In this document: piece after piece, positions 46,790 through 55,266 of the stretch
How positions within the stretch are numbered: the stretch's first letter is position 1
How the letters are laid out: each line of letters opens with the position of its first letter
Assembly (NCBI GenBank): GCA_963843755.1
Contig: CAWJLS010000003.1
Coordinates: 124,001-188,000 of the forward strand
Source: CAWJLS01 sp963843755
Lineage (GTDB): Bacteria > Acidobacteriota > Thermoanaerobaculia > Multivoradales > DATKCC01
Reading direction: 5' to 3'
Length of the DNA: 64,000 nucleotides
Position numbers and translations under genes: made by a program
The notes under the pieces: model-generated
The model's database searches: none
The model's input: the letters and a program-made list of their open reading frames with translations, nothing else
What the model was told of the DNA's origin: nothing

Positions 46790-49009
46790 TTACCAGGAGC
46801 GGCGCAGGGACAGCCGGAAGGTCCGCGACGGCAGCAGGTAGTACTGCGCGTCACCCAGCTCGCTCTCGGCCACCGGATCGCGCTCGTCGCTCAGGTTGCG
46901 ACCGTCCACCCGGACCTCCCAGTCGGCCCAGCGGTAGCCGAGCCCGGCGGAGAGGACCGTGTACGGATCGGCCTCGACCCGGTTGCGCTTGTCCAGGAAG
47001 CGGCTGCCGACGTACTCGGCCGTGGCATCGGCGCGCCATCCGGTCGCCGGCGCCCAGATCAGACCGATCGAGGCCAGCTCCTTGGCCGAAAGCTCCAGGC
47101 GGTTGCCGTCGAGACGGAACGGTACGCCGTCGAAGAGCCGCTCGTAGCTCTGGAAGGTCGCGTCGTGGTAGCTGCCCGCGAAGCGCGCGAGGAAGTCCGA
47201 GGTGACCCGGTAGGAGGTCTCGAGCTCGACGCCTTCGAAGCGCTCTTCACCGGCGTTGACCAGCCGCGGCAGGCCGTTGACCGCCGCCGGCAGGACCAGG
47301 TTCGAGAAGTCCATGCGGAAGACCGACAGGTCCCAGTCGAGGCGGTCGGCGGCCGCGTGCCCCTTGAGGCCGACCTCGTAGCTCTCCGCCGTCTCGGGAT
47401 CCAGGATGCCGCCCTCGGCCTCGGGGCCGAAGTCGACGGCTGCCGGCTTGAAGGTGTTGCGGTAGTTGGCGTAGGCCCAGAGCGGCCGCTCCGGGTTCGT
47501 GCCGAGCAGGTAGTTGACGCCGACGAAGCCGCTGCCGCGGGTGGTCTCGAGGCTATCGTCGAACGCCTCGTCGCCGCCGCCGTCCTCTTCGTCGCCGATC
47601 GGCTCGGCCTCGGCCTCCCGGTCCTCCTGCGTGTGGTTGAGCCGGGCACCGAGCTCGATCCGCCAGCGCGGCTGGGGGGTCCAGGTCGCCTGGGCGTAGA
47701 GGCCGGTGAAGTTGCGCTCGTCCTCGAAGTCGATCCTCTCGAAGCGGTCGACCTCGTCGGCACCCGGGGCGTCGCCGCCGTCGAGCTCGATCTCGTAGGC
47801 GAAGTTCTCGCTGTCCGCCTTGCCCTTGCCGTAGAGGTGATCGATGCCGGCGACCACGTGGAACGTGTCGCTCGCCTGCCAGTTGTAGTGGCTGTCGAAG
47901 TAGATGTCGGTGACGTCACGGTCCTGGCTGAAGCCGCGCGCGTTGTCAGGGCCTTCGTCGACCTCGAACAGGAAGCCGCGGAAGATGTCGAAGCTCGACT
48001 GCGCGACCGACAGAGTCGTCGACCAGGCGCCGCGCTCGTAGCGGCCGGTGGCCTGGATCCGGTTCTGGTCGATCTTGGCGCCTTCCGGGTTGTGGTTCGA
48101 GTCGATCGGCACCTCGTCCGGGAAGACGGTGCCGGTCCGGGGGCGCGGGCTCGCCGGGTCCTGGTCGAGGATGGTGCCCTCGAGGTCGAAGCTCCAGGCG
48201 CCGGAGGTCTTCTTGTCGCCGACCGCCGCCCGGTAGAGGAAGCTGCCGCGGCGGAAGCCCGCGCGGTCGTCCTTGAAGCTGCGATCGTCGTAGCTCGCGC
48301 TCAGACTGTGGCGGAAGCCGGTGGTGCCGCCGCCGGAGAGCGGCAGCTCGACGCTGGCCGCCCCGGAGCCGAAGCTGCCGCCGGAGAGCGCCACGGTCCG
48401 CGGACCCTCGCCCGGGGCGTAATGGATCACGTGGATGACGCCGACGAACGACGTGGCGCCGTAGAGCACGGGCGCCGCGCCGCGGAGGATCTCGATCCGC
48501 TCGACACCGGTCAGGTCGACCGTGCCGGTGTCCGGGTTGAACGCACCGCCGCGCGGCACGCCGTCGACCACCAACAGGTAGGCGTCGGCCTCGCGCAGGC
48601 CCCAGAGCTCGGGCACGGAGCTCGCCGGCCCGTTGTCGCTCCCGGGGTTGACGGTGATGCCGGCGGCCAGGCTGAGCGCCTCCGACAGGTCGCGGGCGCC
48701 GCGGTCGCGGATCTCGTCACCGGAAACGACGGTGATCGAAACGGGCACGACCTCGACGTCCTCGGGCAGCCGCGTCGCGGTGACCTGGACGGTCTCGTGG
48801 ACCACCTTCCCGGAGGTCATCCCCCCGTCCTTCGACATCGAGTCCTCGGCCATCATGGAGTCGTTGCCGGACTTCATCGTGTGGTCCTGCATCTGGTCCT
48901 GGACCACGTCCGGACCCGGGGCGGCACCGGCGGCTTGCACCGGCATCAGGCACAGCGCAACGGCGGTGACCGCCGTCAGAGCAAGCGTGTGCGCAGACAG
49001 CTTCTGCAT
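46790..49009 (-). CDS. TonB-dependent outer-membrane receptor with Met-rich N-terminus
   Basis: The 739 residues start with a signal peptide (LALTAVTAVALCLMPVQAAGA). A segment of about 30 residues crowded with Met, Asp and Lys follows (HTMKSGNDSMMAEDSMSKDG, residues 43-62). Then come the TonB box-like ETVQVTATRLPEDV, the plug (VPVSITVVSGDEIRDRGARDLSEAL, VERIEILRGAAPVLYG) and a 22-strand barrel ending in a C-terminal aromatic residue (RLSLRRSW). AGGAGG lies 8 nt before the ATG. The substrate is unknown; Met-x-x-Met clusters favour a copper or other soft-metal ligand, which is inference. The secreted protein encoded just upstream may be a partner. Confidence 0.93.
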   Translation of the reverse strand: MQKLSAHTLALTAVTAVALCLMPVQAAGAAPGPDVVQDQMQDHTMKSGNDSMMAEDSMSKDGGMTSGKVVHETVQVTATRLPEDVEVVPVSITVVSGDEIRDRGARDLSEALSLAAGITVNPGSDNGPASSVPELWGLREADAYLLVVDGVPRGGAFNPDTGTVDLTGVERIEILRGAAPVLYGATSFVGVIHVIHYAPGEGPRTVALSGGSFGSGAASVELPLSGGGTTGFRHSLSASYDDRSFKDDRAGFRRGSFLYRAAVGDKKTSGAWSFDLEGTILDQDPASPRPRTGTVFPDEVPIDSNHNPEGAKIDQNRIQATGRYERGAWSTTLSVAQSSFDIFRGFLFEVDEGPDNARGFSQDRDVTDIYFDSHYNWQASDTFHVVAGIDHLYGKGKADSENFAYEIELDGGDAPGADEVDRFERIDFEDERNFTGLYAQATWTPQPRWRIELGARLNHTQEDREAEAEPIGDEEDGGGDEAFDDSLETTRGSGFVGVNYLLGTNPERPLWAYANYRNTFKPAAVDFGPEAEGGILDPETAESYEVGLKGHAAADRLDWDLSVFRMDFSNLVLPAAVNGLPRLVNAGEERFEGVELETSYRVTSDFLARFAGSYHDATFQSYERLFDGVPFRLDGNRLELSAKELASIGLIWAPATGWRADATAEYVGSRFLDKRNRVEADPYTVLSAGLGYRWADWEVRVDGRNLSDERDPVAESELGDAQYYLLPSRTFRLSLRRSW

Positions 49010-49084
49010 GGAGAAATCCTCCTGGAAACATTGACTATCGATCGGTTCGACAAAGGGGTACAGAAGGCTCGGAAGCCCGCCGTA

Positions 49085-49876
49085 TCACTCGTCGAGGCGT
49101 TCGATAGACAGGAGGATGGCCCGGGACCCTGGAGGGGCCGAGCGGGGGCGCGGACTCTCGGTGCGCGGTGTAGGAACCGCCGCGACCGCAGAGGTCCGTG
49201 CATGCGGGAAGAGCTCGTGGATGGGCGGATCGGGCTCGGCGCCGATCGGAAAGTGATCGAGCGACACCAAGTGGACGCCGTTCCAGCCGCTCCCGAGCGG
49301 CAAGGCAATCGCCGTCTCGAAGCCGCCGCCCTGGCGCGTCCCTTCGACCCAGGCGATGACGCCGGCGCTGCCGGGCAGCGCTGACTCGCCGGACTCGTAC
49401 CGAATGGACGCGGCGGGCAGGATCGTGCTCGGCCGAGCGACGATCGAGAACCTCCCCGGCACCATGAACGGCATCTCTTGCCGTTCGTCGCCGATCCGGA
49501 GCAGCAGCCGCACGTCGTCCGACGGTACGGCCGGGACCGGAAAGCTCACTCGGCGCAGGGCGAGGTCGAGATGGGGGGTGATACGAATCGGCCAGGAGGA
49601 ACCGCCGTCGAGTGACAGGAAGGCTTCCCATTCCTCGACACCTTCGACCGACATCCCTGGACCGGGTTCCCAGGCCAGGGTCACCGTCGAGCCACCGGAA
49701 AGCACCGTCCCGGCGGCCGGCTCGAGCAGCCGGACCGCGGCCGGGGCGATCGGAGCGTCCACCTCCGACTCGCCGTTTCGACCGGCGGGATAGGCCCGCA
49801 CCGCCGACGGCAGGGTCACGAACGCGACCGCTGCGACAGCGAGCAGAGCCCAGCCCTTTCGCCCGAAGGGGTGCAT
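49085..49876 (-). CDS. Secreted protein of unknown function
   Basis: The 263 residues have a signal peptide (GWALLAVAAVAFVTLPSAVRA). A beta-sandwich-like region follows (VRLLEPAAGTVLSGGSTVTLAWEPG, EEWEAFLSLDGGSSWPIRIT) that resembles Ig/FN3-like modules. The second half has GRFSIVARPSTILPAASIRYE and a Pro/Arg-rich C-terminus. There is no catalytic motif. It is 75 bp upstream of the TonB receptor on the same strand and may be co-transcribed with it. ATG 49876 is supported by TACACT 9 nt upstream. Confidence 0.65.
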   Translation of the reverse strand: MHPFGRKGWALLAVAAVAFVTLPSAVRAYPAGRNGESEVDAPIAPAAVRLLEPAAGTVLSGGSTVTLAWEPGPGMSVEGVEEWEAFLSLDGGSSWPIRITPHLDLALRRVSFPVPAVPSDDVRLLLRIGDERQEMPFMVPGRFSIVARPSTILPAASIRYESGESALPGSAGVIAWVEGTRQGGGFETAIALPLGSGWNGVHLVSLDHFPIGAEPDPPIHELFPHARTSAVAAVPTPRTESPRPRSAPPGSRAILLSIERLDE

Positions 49877-49885
49877 AACCACGTG

Positions 49886-49891
49886 AGTGTA
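49886..49891 (-). promoter_or_regulatory. Predicted leaderless -10 box of the secreted protein gene
   Basis: TACACT on the minus strand, 9 nt before ATG 49876. It marks the start of the secreted protein - TonB receptor unit. Confidence 0.45.
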
Positions 49892-49974
49892 CCTTACTAC
49901 CGGATTCGGGACACCTCCGATCGACGATCGGTCGACGAGGAGGCGGAACGGAGCTGGCTGAGCGGCCGCGCGGT

Positions 49975-51222
49975 CTACCAGGCCATGGGATCGAGGGCGT
50001 ACGGCAACGGCGTGAGGTCCTCGGCGATACCGTCCTCCCCCACCACCACCAGGTCCTCCAGCCGCACTCCCCAACCCGCGTCCGGGTCGTAGAGACCTGG
50101 CTCGAGAGCGATCACGTCGCCCGCACCGAGGACCCCTTCGGGGCCCGACGCCTTGCGGAAGCTCGGGTACTCGTGGAGCTCGTGCCCGACCCCGTGCCCC
50201 AGGTTGTGGACGTAGCCGGTTTCGGTCCCCGGAGCGGAGATCGGTGTCGGGAAGCCCGCCTCGCCGAGCTGCGCACAGGTCGCCTCCTGGAGGCTCCACC
50301 CCCGGACCCCGGAGCGAACGGCCTCGCGCGCTCTCCGGAGGGCGGAGAGCACCAGCGCGTGGGCGCGAGCGAGGGCTGGCGGCGGCGCGCCGACGCAGAA
50401 GGTCCGCGTGCAGTCGGCGAACAGGCGGCCCCGCGGGAAGAGGTCGACCACCAGCGACTCCCCCGCCCGGAGCCGGCGCTCGTCGGTGCCGGTCGAATGG
50501 GGGACGGCGCTCTCGTTGCCGGGCGCGATGATGTTGCCCTCCGGCTGCTCCAGGCCGTGGCCTGCCAGCACCTCGAAGACCTCCCGGCGCAGACGGCCGA
50601 CGGTCAGCGGTTCGCCGTCCGCCCAGAGGCCGCCATCGCCGTCGATCCGGGCGCCGGCCAGCACCCCGGCCACCCGCCGGAAAGCGGCGACGGTGCCGCG
50701 GGCGGCCTGCCGGACTTCCACGATCTCTTCCGGCCGCTTGCGCTGGCGCAGGCGCCGGACGATCTCATGGCCGTCGACGGTCCGGTAACCCGCCGCCTCC
50801 AGGTCGCGGGCGAGCTCCACCGCCAGGCCGGAACCCAGATGGCCGGCCAGCGCCAGGCGCCCCGGCGGCACGGCGCGCAGCGCGAGGGCACGGACCAGCA
50901 CCGCCCCCCAGAAGCGCGCCGGTTCGGGGCGCTCTTCGAGCAGGCGGTCGACGCCGAGGGCCGACGGGGTCATCAGGTCGAGACCGGTCCGCGCCGCCTC
51001 CTCACGCTCCATCGGCGTCAGGAAGCCGAGGACGCCGGACGCACCGGCGCCCCCGTCCGCGCGCTCGGAGAGGGGCAGAACGAGAAAGGCCCGGCCGAGA
51101 TGGACCGGGCCGACGAAGGGAGCGAGGTCGGGGTCGCGAGCCGACGCCGCCACGATCAGGAGCGCCTGGCACCCCCGATCGTTCAGCTCCCGCTGGAGAA
51201 CCGCGGCGGACGCCGGGTCCAA
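49975..51222 (-). CDS. M24-family metallopeptidase (Xaa-Pro aminopeptidase-like)
   Basis: The 415 residues have an N-terminal creatinase-like domain (LLIVAASARDPDLAPFVGP) and a C-terminal pita-bread domain. Metal ligands are in place: VVDLFPRGRLFADCTRTF (two Asp), HNLGHGVGHELHEYP (His), VIALEPGLYDP (Glu) and LEDLVVV (Glu). It should release N-terminal residues before proline, or dipeptides. The start is probably TTG 51222, 4 nt after the trxA stop, so it is co-translated with trxA. Confidence 0.9.
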   Translation of the reverse strand: MDPASAAVLQRELNDRGCQALLIVAASARDPDLAPFVGPVHLGRAFLVLPLSERADGGAGASGVLGFLTPMEREEAARTGLDLMTPSALGVDRLLEERPEPARFWGAVLVRALALRAVPPGRLALAGHLGSGLAVELARDLEAAGYRTVDGHEIVRRLRQRKRPEEIVEVRQAARGTVAAFRRVAGVLAGARIDGDGGLWADGEPLTVGRLRREVFEVLAGHGLEQPEGNIIAPGNESAVPHSTGTDERRLRAGESLVVDLFPRGRLFADCTRTFCVGAPPPALARAHALVLSALRRAREAVRSGVRGWSLQEATCAQLGEAGFPTPISAPGTETGYVHNLGHGVGHELHEYPSFRKASGPEGVLGAGDVIALEPGLYDPDAGWGVRLEDLVVVGEDGIAEDLTPLPYALDPMAW

Positions 51223-51226
51223 CCTC

Positions 51227-51556
51227 TCAGCTCGCGTTGCGCGCGATGAAGCTCTCGAAGGAGGCCTTCGGCATCGCTCCCATCATCCGATCCGCCACCT
51301 GCCCGCCCTTGAACAGGATGAAGGTCGGAATGCTCGAGACCTGGAAGCGGTGGGCGAGCTCCTGCTCGTGGTCGACATTGATCTTGGCGATCTGAATCTT
51401 GTCGGTCTCCTCGGCGATCTGCTCGAGCGTCGGAGCCACCATGCGGCACGGTCCGCACCACTCGGCCCAGAAGTCGACGAGCACCGGCTTGTCCGACTTG
51501 AGCACGTCGTCGTCGAAGTTCTGCGCGGTCACGTTGAGGATCTTGTCGCTAGCCAT
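51227..51556 (-). CDS. trxA: Thioredoxin
   Basis: The 109-residue classical thioredoxin has WAEWCGPCRMVAP with redox Cys34 and Cys37, the cis-proline region VSSIPTFILFKGG and the buried Asp in LVDFWAEW. It reduces protein disulfides in the cytosol. AAGGAG lies 9 nt before ATG 51556. It is immediately upstream of the M24 peptidase and downstream of ribF. Confidence 0.97.
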   Translation of the reverse strand: MASDKILNVTAQNFDDDVLKSDKPVLVDFWAEWCGPCRMVAPTLEQIAEETDKIQIAKINVDHEQELAHRFQVSSIPTFILFKGGQVADRMMGAMPKASFESFIARNAS

Positions 51557-51645
51557 GCTTCGAATCTCCTTGGGAGTGTCGGGAAGTGCGGACGCCGTTC
51601 GAGGTCGCTCACGGGGTGGTGACGATGATGAGATCCCGGAGTGGG

Positions 51646-52617
51646 TCAGACCTCTCCGGACGCCGTCTGATCTTCCAAGTGACGACGCGCGGCGAAGTAT
51701 TCCCGGGTCAGCTCCACGTCCCTGCGGATCTGCGCCGAGAGGTCCATCACCGTCGGAAAGATCCGCTCCTCCCGCAGTCGCTTGAGGAAGCGGAGCTCGA
51801 TCGTCTCGCCGTAGACGTCGGCCGAGAAGTCGAGGATGTGGCTCTCCACCACGCGCTGGTAGTTTTCATAGACGGTCGGCCGCGTGCCGACGTTGGTGAC
51901 GCAATCGAAGGTCGCCGGGAACGACGGGAAGTAGACCCGGCAGACGTAGACGCCGTCGAGCGGAATGAGCTCGGTCCTGGGCGCCAGGTTGATCGTCGGC
52001 CAGCCGAGACGCCGGCCCATGCGGTCGCCCTTGGCCACGTCTCCCGACAGGGCGTAGGGGCGGCCGAGCATCTCGCTCGCCTCGTCCATCCGCCCTTCGC
52101 GGACGGCGCGGCGGATGCGGGTGGACGAGATCCGCTCGCCCCGGTAGTGCACCTCCTCGACCTGGTAGGCGCCGAAGCCGCGCGCCGCGCCCATCTCCCG
52201 CATCAGCTCCAGGTTGCCTTCGCGCCGGCGGCCGAAGGTGAAGCCTTCACCGACGTGGATCTCGCGCACCTCCAGCTTGCCGTGGAGGTAGTCGTCGACG
52301 AAGTCGGCCGCCGAGGTGGCGGCCAGCTCCTCGTTGAACTCGATCTCGAGCAGGGTGTCGACCCCGGCCTCGGCGAGCAGCTCCCGCTTGGCCTCGGCCG
52401 TGGTCAGCCGGGGTGGCGCCTCGCCGGGGCGCAGGACACCCAGGGGATGGGGCTCGAAGGTCAGGACCACCGGCGGCACGTCGAGCGCCCGGGCGCGCTC
52501 GACCACCCGGTCGACGATCGCGCGCTGGCCCCGGTGCAGGCCGTCGAAGTTGCCGATCGTGGCCACGACTCCCCGTGGGAGATCGCCCGCATGGAAGGCA
52601 TCGCGAATGACCTGCAT
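51646..52617 (-). CDS. ribF: Bifunctional riboflavin kinase / FAD synthetase RibF
   Basis: The 323 residues have the nucleotidyltransferase half (ATIGNFDGLHRGQRAIV, VLTFEPHPLGVL, VGEGFTFGRRREGN, RISSTRIRRAVREGRMDEA) and the riboflavin kinase half (GRPYALSGDVAKGDRMGRRLGWPTINL, GVYVCRVYF, TNVGTRPTVYE, EIRFLKRLREER-like end). It turns riboflavin into FMN and FAD. ATG 52617 lies next to the conserved start. Order rimO-ribF-trxA on the minus strand. Confidence 0.96.
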   Translation of the reverse strand: MQVIRDAFHAGDLPRGVVATIGNFDGLHRGQRAIVDRVVERARALDVPPVVLTFEPHPLGVLRPGEAPPRLTTAEAKRELLAEAGVDTLLEIEFNEELAATSAADFVDDYLHGKLEVREIHVGEGFTFGRRREGNLELMREMGAARGFGAYQVEEVHYRGERISSTRIRRAVREGRMDEASEMLGRPYALSGDVAKGDRMGRRLGWPTINLAPRTELIPLDGVYVCRVYFPSFPATFDCVTNVGTRPTVYENYQRVVESHILDFSADVYGETIELRFLKRLREERIFPTVMDLSAQIRRDVELTREYFAARRHLEDQTASGEV

Positions 52618-52657
52618 GGTGTCCGGTGGCGGAGGATGGCGTCCGGTGAGAAAGGGG

Positions 52658-54073
52658 TCAGGAGAGCGCCGCGGAGGCGTCGGCGACCTCGGTGACACCG
52701 GGCGCGGGGACGACGCCGGGCACGCCCGCCGGGCCGACGATCCGGCCGACCAAGTCGTCGGCGTAGGCCTTGGTCACCTCGACCTCGACCAGCGTCCCGG
52801 CCGGGGCGAGGCCGTCGTTGATCAGGATCCGCCCGTCGATCTCCGGTGCCTGCCCCCGGTGGCGCCCCTGGAGCAGGTGCTCGGTCTCCTCGTGGGTCCC
52901 TTCCACCAGGACCTCCAGGCGCCGCCCCTCGAACCGCCGGCGCTGCTCGAGCGCGATCGGCTGCTGGATCTCCATCAGCCGCTCCCGGCGCCGCGCCGCC
53001 ACGCGCCGCGGCACCCGGCCGGCGATCTCCGCCGCCGGCGTGTCCGGCTCCGGGCTGAAGACGAACGCTCCCAGGTGATCGAGCCGCGCCTCCTCGACGA
53101 ACCGGGCGAGATCGGCGAAGCGCTCTTCGGTCTCGCCGGGAAAGCCGACGATGAAGGTCGAGCGCAGGCTGACGTCCGGCACCAGCTCGCGGGCGCGATC
53201 GAGCAGGCGGAGGTAGCGCTCCCGCCTGCCGCCCCGGCGCATCGCCTTGAGGATCTCCGGATCGCTGTGCTGGAGCGGCATGTCCAGGTAGGAGCAGAAC
53301 CGCTCCTCCGACCCCATCAGCGAGAGGAGCTCGTCGTCGAGCGTCGTCGGGTAGGCGTAGAGGAAGCGCACCCACGGGATCTCGGTCCCCGCCAGGATCG
53401 CTTCGACCAGGCGGGTCAGCCCGTGCTTGCCGGCCCCCAAGTCCTCGCCGAAGCGGGTGGTGTCCTGGGCGATCAGGCAGAGCTCGCGGATGCCCGTCTC
53501 CTCCAGGCTCCGGGCCTCGGCCACCAGGCTCTCGATCGTCCGGCTGCGGAAGCGCCCGCGCCACTGGGGGATCGCGCAGAAGGTGCAGGGGTTGTTACAC
53601 CCCTCGGCCACCTTGAGATAGGCGTAGCCGCGGGTGGTCAGCGTCCGGGGTGCGGTGTGGTCGAACACCAGGTGAGCCGGCGCCGGCGCCTCTGGAGCCG
53701 CCGCGCCGAGCTGGACCACGTCGCCCACCCGGCGCAGGTCGTCGAGGCCGATGAAGCCGTCGATCTCCGGGATCTCCCGGGCGAGCTCCGAGCCGTAGCG
53801 GTTGACCATGCAGCCGGCGACCAGCAGCCGCTTGCCGCTCCCCTTCGACTCCGCGACCTCCAGGATGGCGTCGATCGACTCCTGCTTGGCCTCCTCGATG
53901 AAGCCGCAGGTGTTGACGATCACCGTGTCCGCGTCGTCGGCGTCGCTGACGATCTCGTGCCCCTGGGCGCGCAGCTCGCCGAGCATGATCTCGCTGTCGA
54001 CCAGGTTCTTCGGGCAACCGAGGCTGATCATGCCGACACGGCGCGGCTTGGGCTGGGAGCTGGGTCTATCCAT
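52658..54073 (-). CDS. rimO: Ribosomal protein S12 methylthiotransferase RimO
   Basis: The 471 residues have an N-terminal UPF0004 domain (MISLGCPKNLVDSEIMLGEL, VIVNTCGFIEEAKQESI, LVAGCMVNRYG) with three cluster Cys, the radical SAM motif AEGCNNPCTFCAIPQWRG, and a C-terminal TRAM domain (LVEVEVTKAYADDLVGRIV). It methylthiolates Asp of ribosomal S12. SLGCPKN and FIEEAKQESID are RimO rather than MiaB signatures. ATG 54073; a TACAGT box lies 15 nt upstream. Confidence 0.95.
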   Translation of the reverse strand: MDRPSSQPKPRRVGMISLGCPKNLVDSEIMLGELRAQGHEIVSDADDADTVIVNTCGFIEEAKQESIDAILEVAESKGSGKRLLVAGCMVNRYGSELAREIPEIDGFIGLDDLRRVGDVVQLGAAAPEAPAPAHLVFDHTAPRTLTTRGYAYLKVAEGCNNPCTFCAIPQWRGRFRSRTIESLVAEARSLEETGIRELCLIAQDTTRFGEDLGAGKHGLTRLVEAILAGTEIPWVRFLYAYPTTLDDELLSLMGSEERFCSYLDMPLQHSDPEILKAMRRGGRRERYLRLLDRARELVPDVSLRSTFIVGFPGETEERFADLARFVEEARLDHLGAFVFSPEPDTPAAEIAGRVPRRVAARRRERLMEIQQPIALEQRRRFEGRRLEVLVEGTHEETEHLLQGRHRGQAPEIDGRILINDGLAPAGTLVEVEVTKAYADDLVGRIVGPAGVPGVVPAPGVTEVADASAALS

Positions 54074-54172
54074 CGTCACGACCGCGAGACTGTACCAAAG
54101 GAAGGGTGGGAGGCCTGCGGCCCCCGGGGGGCCCGGGGAGGGGGCCGGCAACGCCCGGTTCAACCGCCCCGC

Positions 54173-55066
54173 TCAGCCGAAGATTCCCCGCCCGGTCAGG
54201 ACGGTCACCGCCCCGCCGCCCAGCCGGACGCGCTCCCCGTCGAGCACGGTCCGCACCACACCGCTCCTGCGGCTCACCTGGATGCCGGTCAGGCGGTCGC
54301 GCCCCAGGCGACCGCTCCACCACGGCGCCAGGACGCAGTGGGCCGAGCCGGTCACCGGGTCCTCCGGCACGCCGACGCGGGGGGCGAAGAACCGGGAGAC
54401 GAAGTCGTGCGCCGCTCCCTCCGCCGCCGGGCGGGCCGCCGCGGTGACGATGATGCCGCGCGCCTCGACCGCCTCCAGCCCCGCCATGTCGGGCTGGAGG
54501 GCCCGCACCGCCTCCTCCGCCCCCAGCTCGACCAGCAGGTCGAACTGGCTGCGGGCGATCCGCGCGATCCCTCCCTGCGGCCGTCCCAGAGCGGGCCCCA
54601 GCACCGCCTCCAGGGAGCGACGCTCCGCGCCGCTCAGCTCCGTCGCCGGCTTGGCCGGGAAGTCCATCCAGATGAGCGCCCCCTCCCCCTCCGGGCCGGC
54701 GGCCTCCCGCACACACGTGAGGGTGCCGCTCGCCGTCTCGAACCGGATCGGGGCCGACGCCGGCACGTGGCCGCCCTGCCAGAGGAAGTGGGCGCTCGCC
54801 AGGGTCGCGTGGCCGCACAGCGCGACCTCGGTCGCCGGGGTGAACCAGCGCAGGCCGAAGGTGGCGCCGTCGCCGTCCGCGAGCGGCCGCAGAAAGGCGG
54901 TTTCGGACAGGTTCATCTCGGCCGCGACCGCCTGGAGCCAAGCATCCGGGCGGTCGTCGGAGGGTGAGGCGAGCAGGCAGACGGCGGCCGGGTTGCCTTC
55001 GAACGGACCTGTCGCGAAGGCGTCGATCTGGGCGACCGGAAAGGCGGCGGGAGTCGGAGCGCTCAT
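54173..55066 (-). CDS. PhzF family phenazine biosynthesis-like isomerase
   Basis: The 297 residues show the PhzF fold: QIDAFATGPFEGNPAAVCLL, MNLSETAFLRP, LRWFTPATEVALCGHATLASAHFLW, ...GVPEDPVTGSAHCVLAPWW and a closing VLTGRGIFG. The Glu in NLSETAF is the expected general acid/base. Most such proteins are isomerases or epimerases of unknown substrate; no phenazine genes are nearby. TAGACT lies 9 nt before ATG 55066. Confidence 0.93.
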   Translation of the reverse strand: MSAPTPAAFPVAQIDAFATGPFEGNPAAVCLLASPSDDRPDAWLQAVAAEMNLSETAFLRPLADGDGATFGLRWFTPATEVALCGHATLASAHFLWQGGHVPASAPIRFETASGTLTCVREAAGPEGEGALIWMDFPAKPATELSGAERRSLEAVLGPALGRPQGGIARIARSQFDLLVELGAEEAVRALQPDMAGLEAVEARGIIVTAAARPAAEGAAHDFVSRFFAPRVGVPEDPVTGSAHCVLAPWWSGRLGRDRLTGIQVSRRSGVVRTVLDGERVRLGGGAVTVLTGRGIFG

Positions 55067-55075
55067 GGTCGGACG

Positions 55076-55081
55076 AGTCTA
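55076..55081 (-). promoter_or_regulatory. Predicted leaderless -10 box of the phzF-like gene
   Basis: TAGACT on the minus strand, exactly 9 nt before ATG 55066. Confidence 0.45.
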
Positions 55082-55266
55082 CTCTTGCCGACCCGCGCCA
55101 TCGCCCCGGGAGGGCCGGGGCGTGACACCGTTTGCGCGTTTCCCGGCTTGACGGAACGGATCGCCTCTGCGATGTTCCCGACGTTCGTCTCTGGATCGAG
55201 TCCCCGGAACCGGCTGGGCAGCCCCCCGCGGAGGCCGCCTCACCCGATGTGATGGAGGGTTGTCCC

